Below, one piece after another: positions 50,810 to 59,250 of a stretch of DNA of 64,000 bases. The notes below the pieces were generated by a model. The model did no database searches. It saw nothing but the letters and a program-made list of their open reading frames with translations, and was not told the origin of the DNA. The stretch comes from Paraeggerthella hongkongensis. Lineage in GTDB: Bacteria; Actinomycetota; Coriobacteriia; Coriobacteriales; Eggerthellaceae. Location: NCBI RefSeq assembly GCF_003340345.1, contig NZ_PPTQ01000002.1:1-64000 (forward strand). Reading direction: 5' to 3'. How positions within the stretch are numbered: the stretch's first letter is position 1; the number at the start of each line of letters is the position of its first letter. The position numbers were made by a program, and so were the translations under genes.

Positions 50810-53800
50810 ATGAAACGATGCGTCTCGATAGCCCTTGCGCTCCTGCTGGCCTTCACGACGATTCCCGCGCTGGCGCTCGAGCCGTCGGACGACTCCGCTG
50901 CACCGGCGGTTTCCGATGCGGTCGGGCCCGATTCTTCCGAAAACGTCGACGAGGTTGCGCCTGGAAGCGGCGCCTCGCAAGACGATGCGGACAAGCCTCT
51001 TGAGGGCGACGGGTCGGGGGAGCCGGATGCGGCGGAACCGCCCACTGGCCCGATCGATGAAGGGTCGGCCGATCAGCGGGCTTCCCTCGGGGAAGGCAAT
51101 CTTGCCGATGCCGCCGTCGTGGAGGTTGAGCTGGGGGACTTCGTCGTGCGCGCAACGAAGTGGCATCCGACCGAACCGGTTGAAGAGGCGAACGCGCGTC
51201 TGGAGAAGACCCTCAAGTTCGTGGCGGACGACGAGGGATCGCCGGAAGGGTCGGGCACTCTGGTGATCGACGCGACGCTCTACTGCGACGAAGCAGGCGA
51301 GCGTCAGAGCTCGCCGACCTATGAAGTGAGCATGAAGGACGGCGTTTCGGAAACCAGGGATTCGATCGAAGTGCATGGGATTCGAAATCCCAGCTCTTGG
51401 AATGAGACGAGACTCGAGCTGTCCGATGTGAAGATCAGCACGGAGTCGCGTGGCGACGGCGAGAAGGACCGCTCCGTTCCCGCCTTCGCCGTAGCTGCCG
51501 ATTCGGGCGCGCTCTCCCTTTCGTTGAGCGGCGAGAACTCGTTTACGAGCACGTCTCAGTGCGCGGGCATTCAAAAGGACAACAGCCTGTCGGCTAAGCT
51601 TTCCATCTGGACGAGTGACGGGGCGGTCGTGCGTGCGACGGGCGGCGTTTGGGCTGCCGGCATCGGCGGCGGATCCTCGTCGGAATCGATTGCGGGAGGC
51701 ATGGAATTCGACGGTTTCGGCACCGTCGAAGTTCATAGCAGGACGGACGCGATGGGTGCTGCCATTGGGTCGGGGTGCGCTTCGGGCGGCGATTCGAGCG
51801 CGTCCGATATCGTGATCAAGGGCGGAACGGTGAAAGCGTTCGGCGGCTCCGGTGCGGGCATCGGTGCCGGTTCCGCCACCGGGGACAGCACCGCTTCCGC
51901 TATACGCATCGTGGGCGGCACGGTGGTTGCGGAAAGCTCTTCGGGCGCCGGCATCGGCGCCGGTTTCTCCGCCGGGGGCGATAGCGTAGCCGCAGGTATC
52001 GAGGTGTCGGGCGGGTCGGTGGCCGCTTCGGGCAGATTTGCTTCGGCAGGCATAGGCTCGGGATGGGCGAAGATGCTTTCGTCGGCTACGAACGTCTCGG
52101 TCTCGGGCGGTACCGTGAAGGCGAACGGCGGGGGCGGCGCTCCCGGCATCGGGTCCGGTTGTTCCCGTACGGGCAACAGCGTTGCTGCGGGTTTGCGCTT
52201 TTCGGGGGATACCGTCGTGGAGGCGCAGGGCGGGAGTTCCTATCGTGAGCAGGTGGAGGGCGGCCGGGATTTCGTGACTGGCGCGGGCGCGGGCATCGGC
52301 AGCGGTTGGGCCGAAGAGGGCAACAGCATCTGCAACGGCGTGCACGTGGAGGGCGGTCGGGTAACGGCGCTTGCTGGCGCGGACGGCGAATCCATGGGCG
52401 GCGCTCCCGGCATCGGCAGCGGCCCCGCGCCTCAGGGAACGAGCATCGTGAACCAAGATCCGAGCCATGGGGACGTGTTGATCGTTTCCGGCGGGTCGGT
52501 GAAGGCGATGGGCGGAACGACCGCGCTTGCGGGCAAGGGACCGCAGGTTCTTGCGGCTATCGGGGCCGGCTCCGCTGGTGTCCGCGAGGTTCGCAACGCT
52601 TCCATCGTACCGGCCGAGGGCCTGTGCGCGAATGCGTGGAAGGGCGCGACCGAGCAGACAGCGCAGCAGTTCCTGATCGCGAGCACCGAGCCGTTCGCCA
52701 TCGACGGCGCAACGCTGTCCGACGCGTATCTTGGCGTGAACGTCGTTCCGGAGCCGAAGCTTACCGTGCAGGGCGGCGCGTACGGCACCGATGCGGACGG
52801 CACGATCGTGTTGACCGAATCTGCAGAGTACGTCGTTACGTCGAGCGACGGGGCATCGCGCAACGGCATCCGCGTCGCGGCGGGCGTTTCGCCGACCATC
52901 CTGTTCAAGGGCGTGACCATCGACGTGTCCGACCAGGCCGGTCGTGCGGCCTTCCTGGTTCCCGCCGACGCGGGCACGGTCAAGCTCATGCTCGAGGGCG
53001 ACAACTCGCTGAAGAGCGGATCGGGCTGCGCGGGCGTTCAGAAGGAGGGCGTGTTCGCCGAGCGCGCTGCCGATGCCGAGCACGCTGCGCTTTCGCAGTC
53101 TCAGCTGATCGTCGGGAGCGCTGCGGGCCAAGGACGAACGGAAGGCACGCTTGTCGCCGTGGGCGGTAGGGGAGGTGCCGGTATCGGATCCGGGGAGGCC
53201 GAAAATGGCAAGAGCGTCACCTCGAACATTCTGATCGAGGGCGCCACGATCACGGCGACGGGCGGCGGCGGTGCTTCCGGCATCGGCTCCGGCAGAGCGC
53301 TTACGGGCATGAGTGCGGCTGTCTCGGTGAAGATTTCCGGCGGCACGGTAACGGCGGAGGGGGTTGGCAAAAACGCCGCCCATGCAGCTGGCATCGGGTC
53401 GGGTCACGCTCGCAATACGGTGGCCCAAGACATTGAGATCTCGGGCGGGACCGTGACGGCTACCGGAGGCAAAAACGGAACGGCTGCGGGCATTGGCAGC
53501 GGCATAGGGGCCACGCGTTCCGAAGCGACGAACATCGCCGTTTCCGGCGGCACGGTGGAAGCCGTCGGCATGGGCGGAGGTTCAGGGATCGGCAGCGGCT
53601 ACGTGGGACAGGGCGGTGTCACGCACTCGGGCGGTTTGAAGGTCACGGGCGGCGTCGTCAAAGCTCAGGGGGCGGAAGGCGGTTTGGCAAGCGGAGAGTG
53701 CTCCTACAAGGTTCCTGCGTTCGGTCCGTCCGCGGTGGCCGACGCGGGCGACAATCCGGCTCGCGCGGAGTTCTCGACGGTGCGGGTCGATGCGGACGAT

Positions 53801-54478
53801 CGAGCCTGGTACACGAGCATCTGGGTGGGTTCGAGCGAAGCCGACATGGAGGCGTTCGGCCTGGACAAGCAAGCGTACCCGTTCGAGTTCGATGCTTCGG
53901 AGCGCATGTTCGCGAAGATTGCGGTAACGCCGGGCGTTGCCGAGCGCTTGTCTATTACGACGCTCGACGGGCAGCCGGTTGATGCGAGCGAGTTCAGCTA
54001 CGATCTGGAGTCGCGGCCGCATACGCTCGAGATCAAGGGTTCGGGGCAGTACCGCGTTTCCATGGCGCCGGGAATCGACGTGAGCCCCCATGCGATCAGC
54101 ATCGGGCCGGGGGCGTCTCCCGTTCTCCTGCTCGACAACGTGGCTATTGAAGTGTCCTCGAGCGAGCCGGAGTTCGCGGCTTTGAAATGCGCTTCGAAGG
54201 CGGGCGACGTCACGCTGTTGCTCAAAGGTCGAAACTACCTTGTCGGAAAAGATGGTCTTATTACCCATGGCGTGCTTGCACCGGACAGGGGATCGCTTAC
54301 CATCAAGGGCTACGAGCAAGGTGCCTCGCTTGAGGCGGCAGGTTGGAGGGGAGGCGCTGGCATCGGCGTATCCTCGAGGCATGCGGAGGGCAGCGATCAT
54401 TCGATCGTCATCGAAGGCGCTGACGTGACGGCAAGGAGCGGGGGTTCGGTGCCGGCATCGGCGGTTCGGTCGCCCTGA
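50810..54478 (+). CDS. Giant GIGSG-repeat surface protein, frameshifted (first part)
   Basis: A signal peptide (about 1-23, MKRCVSIALALLLAFTTIPA) is followed by an acidic low-complexity part and long arrays of Gly-rich units of about 30-40 residues, built on GGTVxAxGG...GAGIGSG...IxIxGG (about 280-600 and 780-965, and again near 1160-1210). This looks like a right-handed beta-solenoid surface protein, loosely similar to Cthe_2159-type carbohydrate-binding helices. The frame closes at 54478 soon after five G at 54440-54444. One extra G there would join it to the next frame and give about 1526 residues with a wall anchor. As it stands, the product is 1222 aa, secreted and unanchored. Could be a real mutation, a phase-variable tract or a sequencing error. 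Confidence 0.75.
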   Translation: MKRCVSIALALLLAFTTIPALALEPSDDSAAPAVSDAVGPDSSENVDEVAPGSGASQDDADKPLEGDGSGEPDAAEPPTGPIDEGSADQRASLGEGNLADAAVVEVELGDFVVRATKWHPTEPVEEANARLEKTLKFVADDEGSPEGSGTLVIDATLYCDEAGERQSSPTYEVSMKDGVSETRDSIEVHGIRNPSSWNETRLELSDVKISTESRGDGEKDRSVPAFAVAADSGALSLSLSGENSFTSTSQCAGIQKDNSLSAKLSIWTSDGAVVRATGGVWAAGIGGGSSSESIAGGMEFDGFGTVEVHSRTDAMGAAIGSGCASGGDSSASDIVIKGGTVKAFGGSGAGIGAGSATGDSTASAIRIVGGTVVAESSSGAGIGAGFSAGGDSVAAGIEVSGGSVAASGRFASAGIGSGWAKMLSSATNVSVSGGTVKANGGGGAPGIGSGCSRTGNSVAAGLRFSGDTVVEAQGGSSYREQVEGGRDFVTGAGAGIGSGWAEEGNSICNGVHVEGGRVTALAGADGESMGGAPGIGSGPAPQGTSIVNQDPSHGDVLIVSGGSVKAMGGTTALAGKGPQVLAAIGAGSAGVREVRNASIVPAEGLCANAWKGATEQTAQQFLIASTEPFAIDGATLSDAYLGVNVVPEPKLTVQGGAYGTDADGTIVLTESAEYVVTSSDGASRNGIRVAAGVSPTILFKGVTIDVSDQAGRAAFLVPADAGTVKLMLEGDNSLKSGSGCAGVQKEGVFAERAADAEHAALSQSQLIVGSAAGQGRTEGTLVAVGGRGGAGIGSGEAENGKSVTSNILIEGATITATGGGGASGIGSGRALTGMSAAVSVKISGGTVTAEGVGKNAAHAAGIGSGHARNTVAQDIEISGGTVTATGGKNGTAAGIGSGIGATRSEATNIAVSGGTVEAVGMGGGSGIGSGYVGQGGVTHSGGLKVTGGVVKAQGAEGGLASGECSYKVPAFGPSAVADAGDNPARAEFSTVRVDADDRAWYTSIWVGSSEADMEAFGLDKQAYPFEFDASERMFAKIAVTPGVAERLSITTLDGQPVDASEFSYDLESRPHTLEIKGSGQYRVSMAPGIDVSPHAISIGPGASPVLLLDNVAIEVSSSEPEFAALKCASKAGDVTLLLKGRNYLVGKDGLITHGVLAPDRGSLTIKGYEQGASLEAAGWRGGAGIGVSSRHAEGSDHSIVIEGADVTARSGGSVPASAVRSP

Positions 54479-55389
54479 CCGGTCCTAGCTCGGTTTCGGG
54501 TATCGTTATCCGCGACAGCAAGGTTGTGGCGGTGGGGGGCAGTGCTGCTCCCGGCGTCGGCAGCGCGTATTCGAATTTCGCAAGCATTGCATCGAACATC
54601 GTCATCGAGCGCAGTACCGTAACGGCGATGGGCGGAGCCGGCTCGCCTGGCATCGGCAGCGGCTATTCCCATACGGGCGATTCCGTCGTCTCGGGCGTTT
54701 CCATCGTGGACTCAACGGTGGCTGCAACGGGCGGTTCGTCCACGAGGGGCGGATTGGGCGCTACCGCAGATTCCGTTATCGGCGCTGGCGCAGGCATCGG
54801 GTCGGGTTGGTCGGAAACGGGCGCGTCCGTGGCCCGCGATATCGTGATCTCGGGCAGTACCGTGGAGGCTCGTGGCGGCAAGGACGGTGAAGGCTTGGGC
54901 GCGGGGCCGGGCATTGGCAGCGGCGTGGCGTTTTCCGGCGCCAGCCGCGTGTCGGGCGTGCACATCGAAAGCGGCACGGTGGTCGCTTCGGGAGGAACGA
55001 CCGCGCGCGTGGGGGCCGGTCCCCTGACGCTTCCCGGTATCGGTGCCGGAACGGGTGCGACTCGTTCGGCCGAGCTGCTTTCCGTGGATCCGGCCGAGGG
55101 CCTGTGGGCAAACGTCTGGAAAGGAGCCAGCGCCGACGATGCAAGGCTGTTCGTCGAGAACAGGGCCGAGGCTTTCAGCTTGGAAGGCGTAGAGGACGCG
55201 TACGTGAAGGTTGCCTTGAGCGCGGCGGAGACGACGGGCGGCGGGAGCGCTTCCGGATCCAAGCCTTTGCCGGAGCGCCTTGCGCCGACGGGCGACGCAA
55301 ACGCGCTTCCGGTGACGCTTGCCGTGCTGGCGCTGTCGGGCATCGCATTGTGCGCATGCTTTGCCGTTCGCAGGCGTTCGCGCAGATAG
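54445..55389 (+). pseudogene. Out-of-frame C-terminal part with LAPTG anchor
   Basis: Read in the other frame from 54445 (FGAGIGGSVALTGPSSVSG...), this 314-codon stretch continues the same repeat pattern (PGVGSAYS, PGIGSGYSHTG, GAGIGSGWSETG, GPGIGSGVAFSG) and ends with LAPTG, a hydrophobic segment and RRRSRR, a sortase signal. It has no signal peptide and no clear ribosome binding site of its own, so it is best seen as the 3' part of the gene that starts at 50810. Confidence 0.8.
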
Positions 55390-55486
55390 ATCGATGGTTG
55401 CGCAGGCCGGGACGAGACTTTGGCCTCCAGTGTCCCATCCCGGCCGCGTTTCCCTGCCTTGCTTGCTTTCCGAACGGCGTATGCGG

Positions 55487-56293
55487 CTACAGGTTAATGC
55501 TGTAGGTTGCAAGGGTGTCCCAGGAGTCGTTGTCCATGACCTTGATGGTTCCTTCGACGTTGACCAGGGTCTCGATGCCGCCGCCAAGTTTCTCGTCATC
55601 GAAGTACATGAAGGCTTCGACGTATTTGCCCGGTTGCACGGCTTCGCCCAAGCTTGGGTCGATCATCTTGTTGTTGACGGAGAACGTGCCCCAGTCGGCT
55701 GACACGTAGATGGCCTTGTCCGTTTTGTTGGTGATTTTCAGGTTGAATCCGGGATCCTTCGCCCAATCGACGTCTTTCCCGGTGACGACGATGGTGCAGA
55801 TTGCGTCATCGGCGATGGTTTCGTTAAGCGCGACGGACTCGGTGGCGCGCTTGTCGGCATCGTTGCCGTCGGCGGTGGGCTTGCTGGGGGCTTCGGCCGC
55901 TGCTTCGCCCTTCTCGAACGTCATCGTGGTGCCTGCCGACGACATGGTCAGCTTGCCGTTCGCAAGCGTCATGTCGCCCGTTTCCCCTTGCAGCGTAAGG
56001 GATGCCTTGTCGGCGCCCTTGGCCTGCCAGGTTCCTTCCACACTTTCTCCGAAGATGGAAAGCGCAGCCTTCTCGTTTTCGCTCAGCGTGAGCGTAACGC
56101 TCATGCCCATGCTTTCCATGAGGGCTAGGTCTTGCTCGCTTATCGCTTCTCCGTCGCCTGAGCTGGAAACCAGCTTCCACGTGCCGACGAAGTTCTTTCC
56201 TGCGTCGTGGCCGCCGCCTCCGCCGCCGCAGCCCGCCAGGGCTAGGCAAAGCGCGAAGGCGCATGCGAGGGCAAGCAGTATCGTTCTTTTCAT
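55487..56293 (-). CDS. Putative lipoprotein
   Basis: A 268-residue exported lipoprotein: the signal segment ends with LCLALAGC, so the lipidated Cys is about residue 22, followed by a run of Gly. Residues about 35-115 (FVGTWKLVSSSGDGEA ... GESVEGTWQ) have the style of small beta-barrel lipocalin-like lipoprotein domains. After a Pro/Ala/Lys linker, the C-terminal part (about 160-268) is beta-rich (GFNLKITNKTDKAIYVSA) and similar to extracellular immunoglobulin-like domains. The ATG at 56293 has AGGAAGGGA upstream. It follows the SPFH-zinc-ribbon gene by 44 bp and may be part of its operon. No function assigned. Confidence 0.75.
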   Translation of the reverse strand: MKRTILLALACAFALCLALAGCGGGGGGHDAGKNFVGTWKLVSSSGDGEAISEQDLALMESMGMSVTLTLSENEKAALSIFGESVEGTWQAKGADKASLTLQGETGDMTLANGKLTMSSAGTTMTFEKGEAAAEAPSKPTADGNDADKRATESVALNETIADDAICTIVVTGKDVDWAKDPGFNLKITNKTDKAIYVSADWGTFSVNNKMIDPSLGEAVQPGKYVEAFMYFDDEKLGGGIETLVNVEGTIKVMDNDSWDTLATYSINL

Positions 56294-56337
56294 GATGGTC
56301 CATCCCTTCCTGTCGGTTTCTTTCGCGCATCCTGCCG

Positions 56338-57591
56338 TTATGCGCGGGCGGAGCCGCAGCTTTGGCAGAAATTGCCCGTGTTGGGTGATCCGCACGCGCA
56401 TGTCCACGCGGCGTTTTCCGGACGCTTCGATCCGCAGTTCTGGCAGAAGTTGCCCATGTTGCTCGCGCCGCAGGAGCACGACCAGCCCGGCTTTGCCGCT
56501 TGAGGCGCGGCGGTGGCGTCGACCGTCGGGGTGCGGGGCGCTTCCTGGCCCGCAACGTCGCGCGGGGAAGATGCCGCGGCGGGCTGCTGGGCTATCTGGA
56601 ACAGGTTTCCCGCGTTCATCCCTCCTGCGGCGCCGGCCATGCCCATGCCCATGAAGCCCATCAGGGCTCCGTTTTCGTTCGACGCTGCAGCGCGCATAGC
56701 ATCGCTTTGAGCTGCGACTATATTGGCTGCCGCCATAGCGGGGTCGCGCATGACCGCTGCTTTTTGCAGCTCTTTGATCATGGCTTCGTCTTCGGGGGAG
56801 GCTGCTATCGAGTTGACGCCGAACGATGCCACGCTGATGCCGCGCAGTTCGGACCAATCCTGCGAAAGCTCTTCGTTGAGGATGTCGGCAAGCTCTGCGG
56901 CGTGGCCGGGTATTGCGCTGTAGCGAACGCCCATGCTGGAAATGCGCGCGAAAGCCGGCTGCAAAGCGGTTAAAAGCTCGCTTTTCAGCTGGGAGTCTAT
57001 GCGGTCGCGCGTATAGGGGTCTTCCACGTTGCCGCATACGTTTTTGTAGAACAGCAGCGGATCGGTTAGCCGGTAGGAGTATTCGCCGTTGCATCGCAGC
57101 GCTATGTCCACGTCAAGGCCGATATTGTTATCTACCACGCGAAACGGGACGGGTGAAGCGGTCCCGTACTTGTTTCCGACGATTTCTTTGGTGTTGAAGT
57201 AGTACACGCGTTGGTCTTTCGGCGCGTCTGCGCCAAAGGCGAAGCGCTTCCCGACGGCGGCGAAGGAGCGCTTGATGCTCTCGCCAAGGTCGCCGTGGAA
57301 GATGCTCGGCTCGGAAGACGTTTCGTAAAGGAACTCGCCCGGCTCGGCGCACACCTCCACCACGGCGCCTGATTCGACGATCATCATGCACTGGCCTTCG
57401 TTCACGGCGATGATGGATCCGTCGGAGACGATGTTCTCGCTTCCCGAGGTGTTCGAGCTGCGGCTTGAGGTTCGCTTGCGCCCCTTCGCTGCAAGCGTTC
57501 CCGCATCGAGCGCATCGCAGTAGAAGAAATCGCGCCATTGATCGGCCAGCACGCCTCCGAGCGCGCCTGCGCCTGCTTTCAGAAGTCCCAT
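56338..57591 (-). CDS. SPFH-domain protein with two zinc ribbons
   Basis: A 417-residue cytosolic protein. The SPFH-like domain (about 60-280) includes GQCMMIVESGAVVEVCAEPGEF and VPFRVVDNNIGLDVDIALRC. A Met/Ala/Gly-rich linker (about 300-350) leads to two zinc ribbons at the C-terminus: WSCSCGASNMGNFCQNCG and WTCACGSPNTGNFCQSCG, each with four Cys. This matches the family named virion core protein/SPFH-Psq in bacteria, whose function is unclear. It lacks a transmembrane anchor. The ATG has AAGGAC upstream. The next upstream gene codes for a DUF4428-like protein that also has zinc motifs, so the two may form a complex. Confidence 0.85.
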   Translation of the reverse strand: MGLLKAGAGALGGVLADQWRDFFYCDALDAGTLAAKGRKRTSSRSSNTSGSENIVSDGSIIAVNEGQCMMIVESGAVVEVCAEPGEFLYETSSEPSIFHGDLGESIKRSFAAVGKRFAFGADAPKDQRVYYFNTKEIVGNKYGTASPVPFRVVDNNIGLDVDIALRCNGEYSYRLTDPLLFYKNVCGNVEDPYTRDRIDSQLKSELLTALQPAFARISSMGVRYSAIPGHAAELADILNEELSQDWSELRGISVASFGVNSIAASPEDEAMIKELQKAAVMRDPAMAAANIVAAQSDAMRAAASNENGALMGFMGMGMAGAAGGMNAGNLFQIAQQPAAASSPRDVAGQEAPRTPTVDATAAPQAAKPGWSCSCGASNMGNFCQNCGSKRPENAAWTCACGSPNTGNFCQSCGSARA

Positions 57592-57658
57592 GCGCTTGTC
57601 CTTTCCTTCGGCCTTGGCAGGATCGTCGCGTCTTGCCGCACGGCGATCGGTCCGTGCT

Positions 57659-58393
57659 CTATGCGTTCATCGCCCCGCCGCAGTACTCGCAGCGCCCGCT
57701 TGCGTCGGGGACGGTGGTGGCGCCGCAGCAGGGGCAGGTTCGCGCCATCTTCGGCGCCTTAGCGGCAGCGGCGCTTTCGCGGGCGTCCTCGCGAACCTGG
57801 GCAAGCGCTTTGCGAATTTCCGTTGCCTGCCGCTCGGCCTCGTTGAACTCGACCGATCCCTGTCGCTCTATGCGGTAGTCGTTCACCTTGAACGTGATCT
57901 CGTCGAAGTACGGCGTGTTGACATGCAGCGTGAGGTACATGTCGTACGCTATGTCGTAGCGCGGCGGGTCGTAGCTTTCGCGCTCGCCGTCCTCGGTGCG
58001 CCGGTAGATCTCGGTACGTGTTTCCCTGATTTCGGTATCGCAGCCAGTGACCTGGGAGAACTCAAGTACGTCGGGGTTGGCGTCGCGCCAACGACTCGAG
58101 GACGTTACCAGGAACCGCTGAGCGTCCTCGTCGAGCAGCACCTTCGTCGATCCGCCGAGCGTGCGCGTGACGTTGAACGCCGCCACGCTTTCCTTGTTGG
58201 CTTCGCGGCTTGCAAGCTGTTCGCGCACTTGCTCGACCGTGCTGAAGCGCCGTTCGCTGAAAAACGGCGACAGGTTTCCGGCGCACTCCTTGCAAAGGTT
58301 GCCGTCTTCGAGCTTGCGGTTGCCTAGAAGGCCTATGTCGCTATTGCAGATGCTGCAGGATTTCTTCTCGAATATCTTGCCGAACAGACCCAT
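57659..58393 (-). CDS. DUF4428-like zinc-binding protein
   Basis: A 244-residue protein with two zinc-binding ends. The N-terminus (CSICNSDIGLLGNRKLEDGN then CKEC, about 13-36) fits the DUF4428 domain. The middle part (about 60-190) is alpha/beta without recognised motifs. The C-terminus carries CPCCGATTVPDASGRCEYCG. AAAGGAG precedes the ATG. It lies 67 bp upstream of the SPFH-zinc-ribbon gene in the same direction. Family function is unknown. Confidence 0.75.
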   Translation of the reverse strand: MGLFGKIFEKKSCSICNSDIGLLGNRKLEDGNLCKECAGNLSPFFSERRFSTVEQVREQLASREANKESVAAFNVTRTLGGSTKVLLDEDAQRFLVTSSSRWRDANPDVLEFSQVTGCDTEIRETRTEIYRRTEDGERESYDPPRYDIAYDMYLTLHVNTPYFDEITFKVNDYRIERQGSVEFNEAERQATEIRKALAQVREDARESAAAAKAPKMARTCPCCGATTVPDASGRCEYCGGAMNA

Positions 58394-58503
58394 GGAGCGC
58401 TCCTTTCGCGTTCGCGCCCGCCCAAGCGGCGCACGTGCTGGCTCATGGGATCATGATGGCTTGTAGGAGCTGGCGAAAGAACTGCCCTATGGCTCAGAAT
58501 CGC

Positions 58504-58527
58504 AAGGAAAACGAGCCGTGCGGCTCG
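58504..58527 (-). terminator. Rho-independent terminator after the response regulator gene
   Basis: On the - strand the stem CGAGCCG-CA-CGGCTCG is followed by TTTTCCTT, 85 bp after the stop of the NarL-type regulator. A further GC-rich hairpin (58545-58552 with 58565-58572) lies just before it. Confidence 0.8.
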
Positions 58528-58611
58528 AATTTCGCTCGATTGACGCCCGGCGATGCCGTCGCGGCGCCGGGCGGGATCGCGCGCGTTCGGCGGCCTGCCG
58601 TTTCGATCGAA

Positions 58612-59250
58612 TCAATTAGAATCGGTGCGATCGTCGGCGCGTATGGTGGGAACCACGGCGCCGCTTGCCACGGCGTGTATGGCGAGCCGCAGGATGTTGT
58701 CGTATCCCGTTTTCGCAAGAATTTCGGATATGTGGCGCTTGAGGGTCCCTTCGCTCAGGTAGAGCGCCGAGGCGATCTCCTTGCGCGTTTTCGTTTTGCA
58801 TACCAAGCGAAGGATTTCCATTTCGATATCGGTAAGGGCGCTTGCTCCAGAGAACATGCCGGGCGCGTGGCGGGGGAAGGTCGAGTAGCCGTCCATGGTC
58901 GACCGTATGATTCCCATGAGGTCGTCGGTCCCGATGTTCTTGTAGACGAACCCGTCCGCTTCGGCTTCCTTGGACTGATCGATGAAGGTGACTTCGGGCA
59001 TGCCCGTCATGACGATTACCTTGATTTCGGGGCGCTCCTGCTTGATCTTGCGCGTTGCCGCGATCCCGCTGGAGTCGTTTTCCGTGCACACGTCCATGAG
59101 GACAAGGTCGGCTTTCAGGCGAATGGCCGCATCGGGAGCGAGCGCCGCGTCGGCAAGCTTGCCCACCACGTTCATGTCGGCCTGCGAATCGATGGCGTGC
59201 GCCAGCGATTCCCGCAGTATCGTTTGGTCTTCGACGATTACGATTCGCAT
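58612..59250 (-). CDS. NarL/LuxR-type response regulator
   Basis: A 212-residue transcription factor. The receiver domain (about 1-120) has ED at 7-8, the phospho-acceptor Asp53 in LVLMDV, and the Thr and Lys in VMTG and YKN. The C-terminal LuxR helix-turn-helix (about 140-200) reads LTDIEMEILRLVCKTKTRKE and ALYLSEGTLKRHISEILAKT. It overlaps the 3' end of the cognate kinase gene by 13 bp, so the pair is co-transcribed, and a 7TM sensor-like gene precedes them. Target genes are not known. Confidence 0.93.
   Translation of the reverse strand: MRIVIVEDQTILRESLAHAIDSQADMNVVGKLADAALAPDAAIRLKADLVLMDVCTENDSSGIAATRKIKQERPEIKVIVMTGMPEVTFIDQSKEAEADGFVYKNIGTDDLMGIIRSTMDGYSTFPRHAPGMFSGASALTDIEMEILRLVCKTKTRKEIASALYLSEGTLKRHISEILAKTGYDNILRLAIHAVASGAVVPTIRADDRTDSN

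Noticed and set aside
50810-55389. Programmed ribosomal frameshift in the giant repeat gene
   Set aside because: No classical slippery heptamer plus downstream structure could be recognised; G-tract length change or error is simpler.
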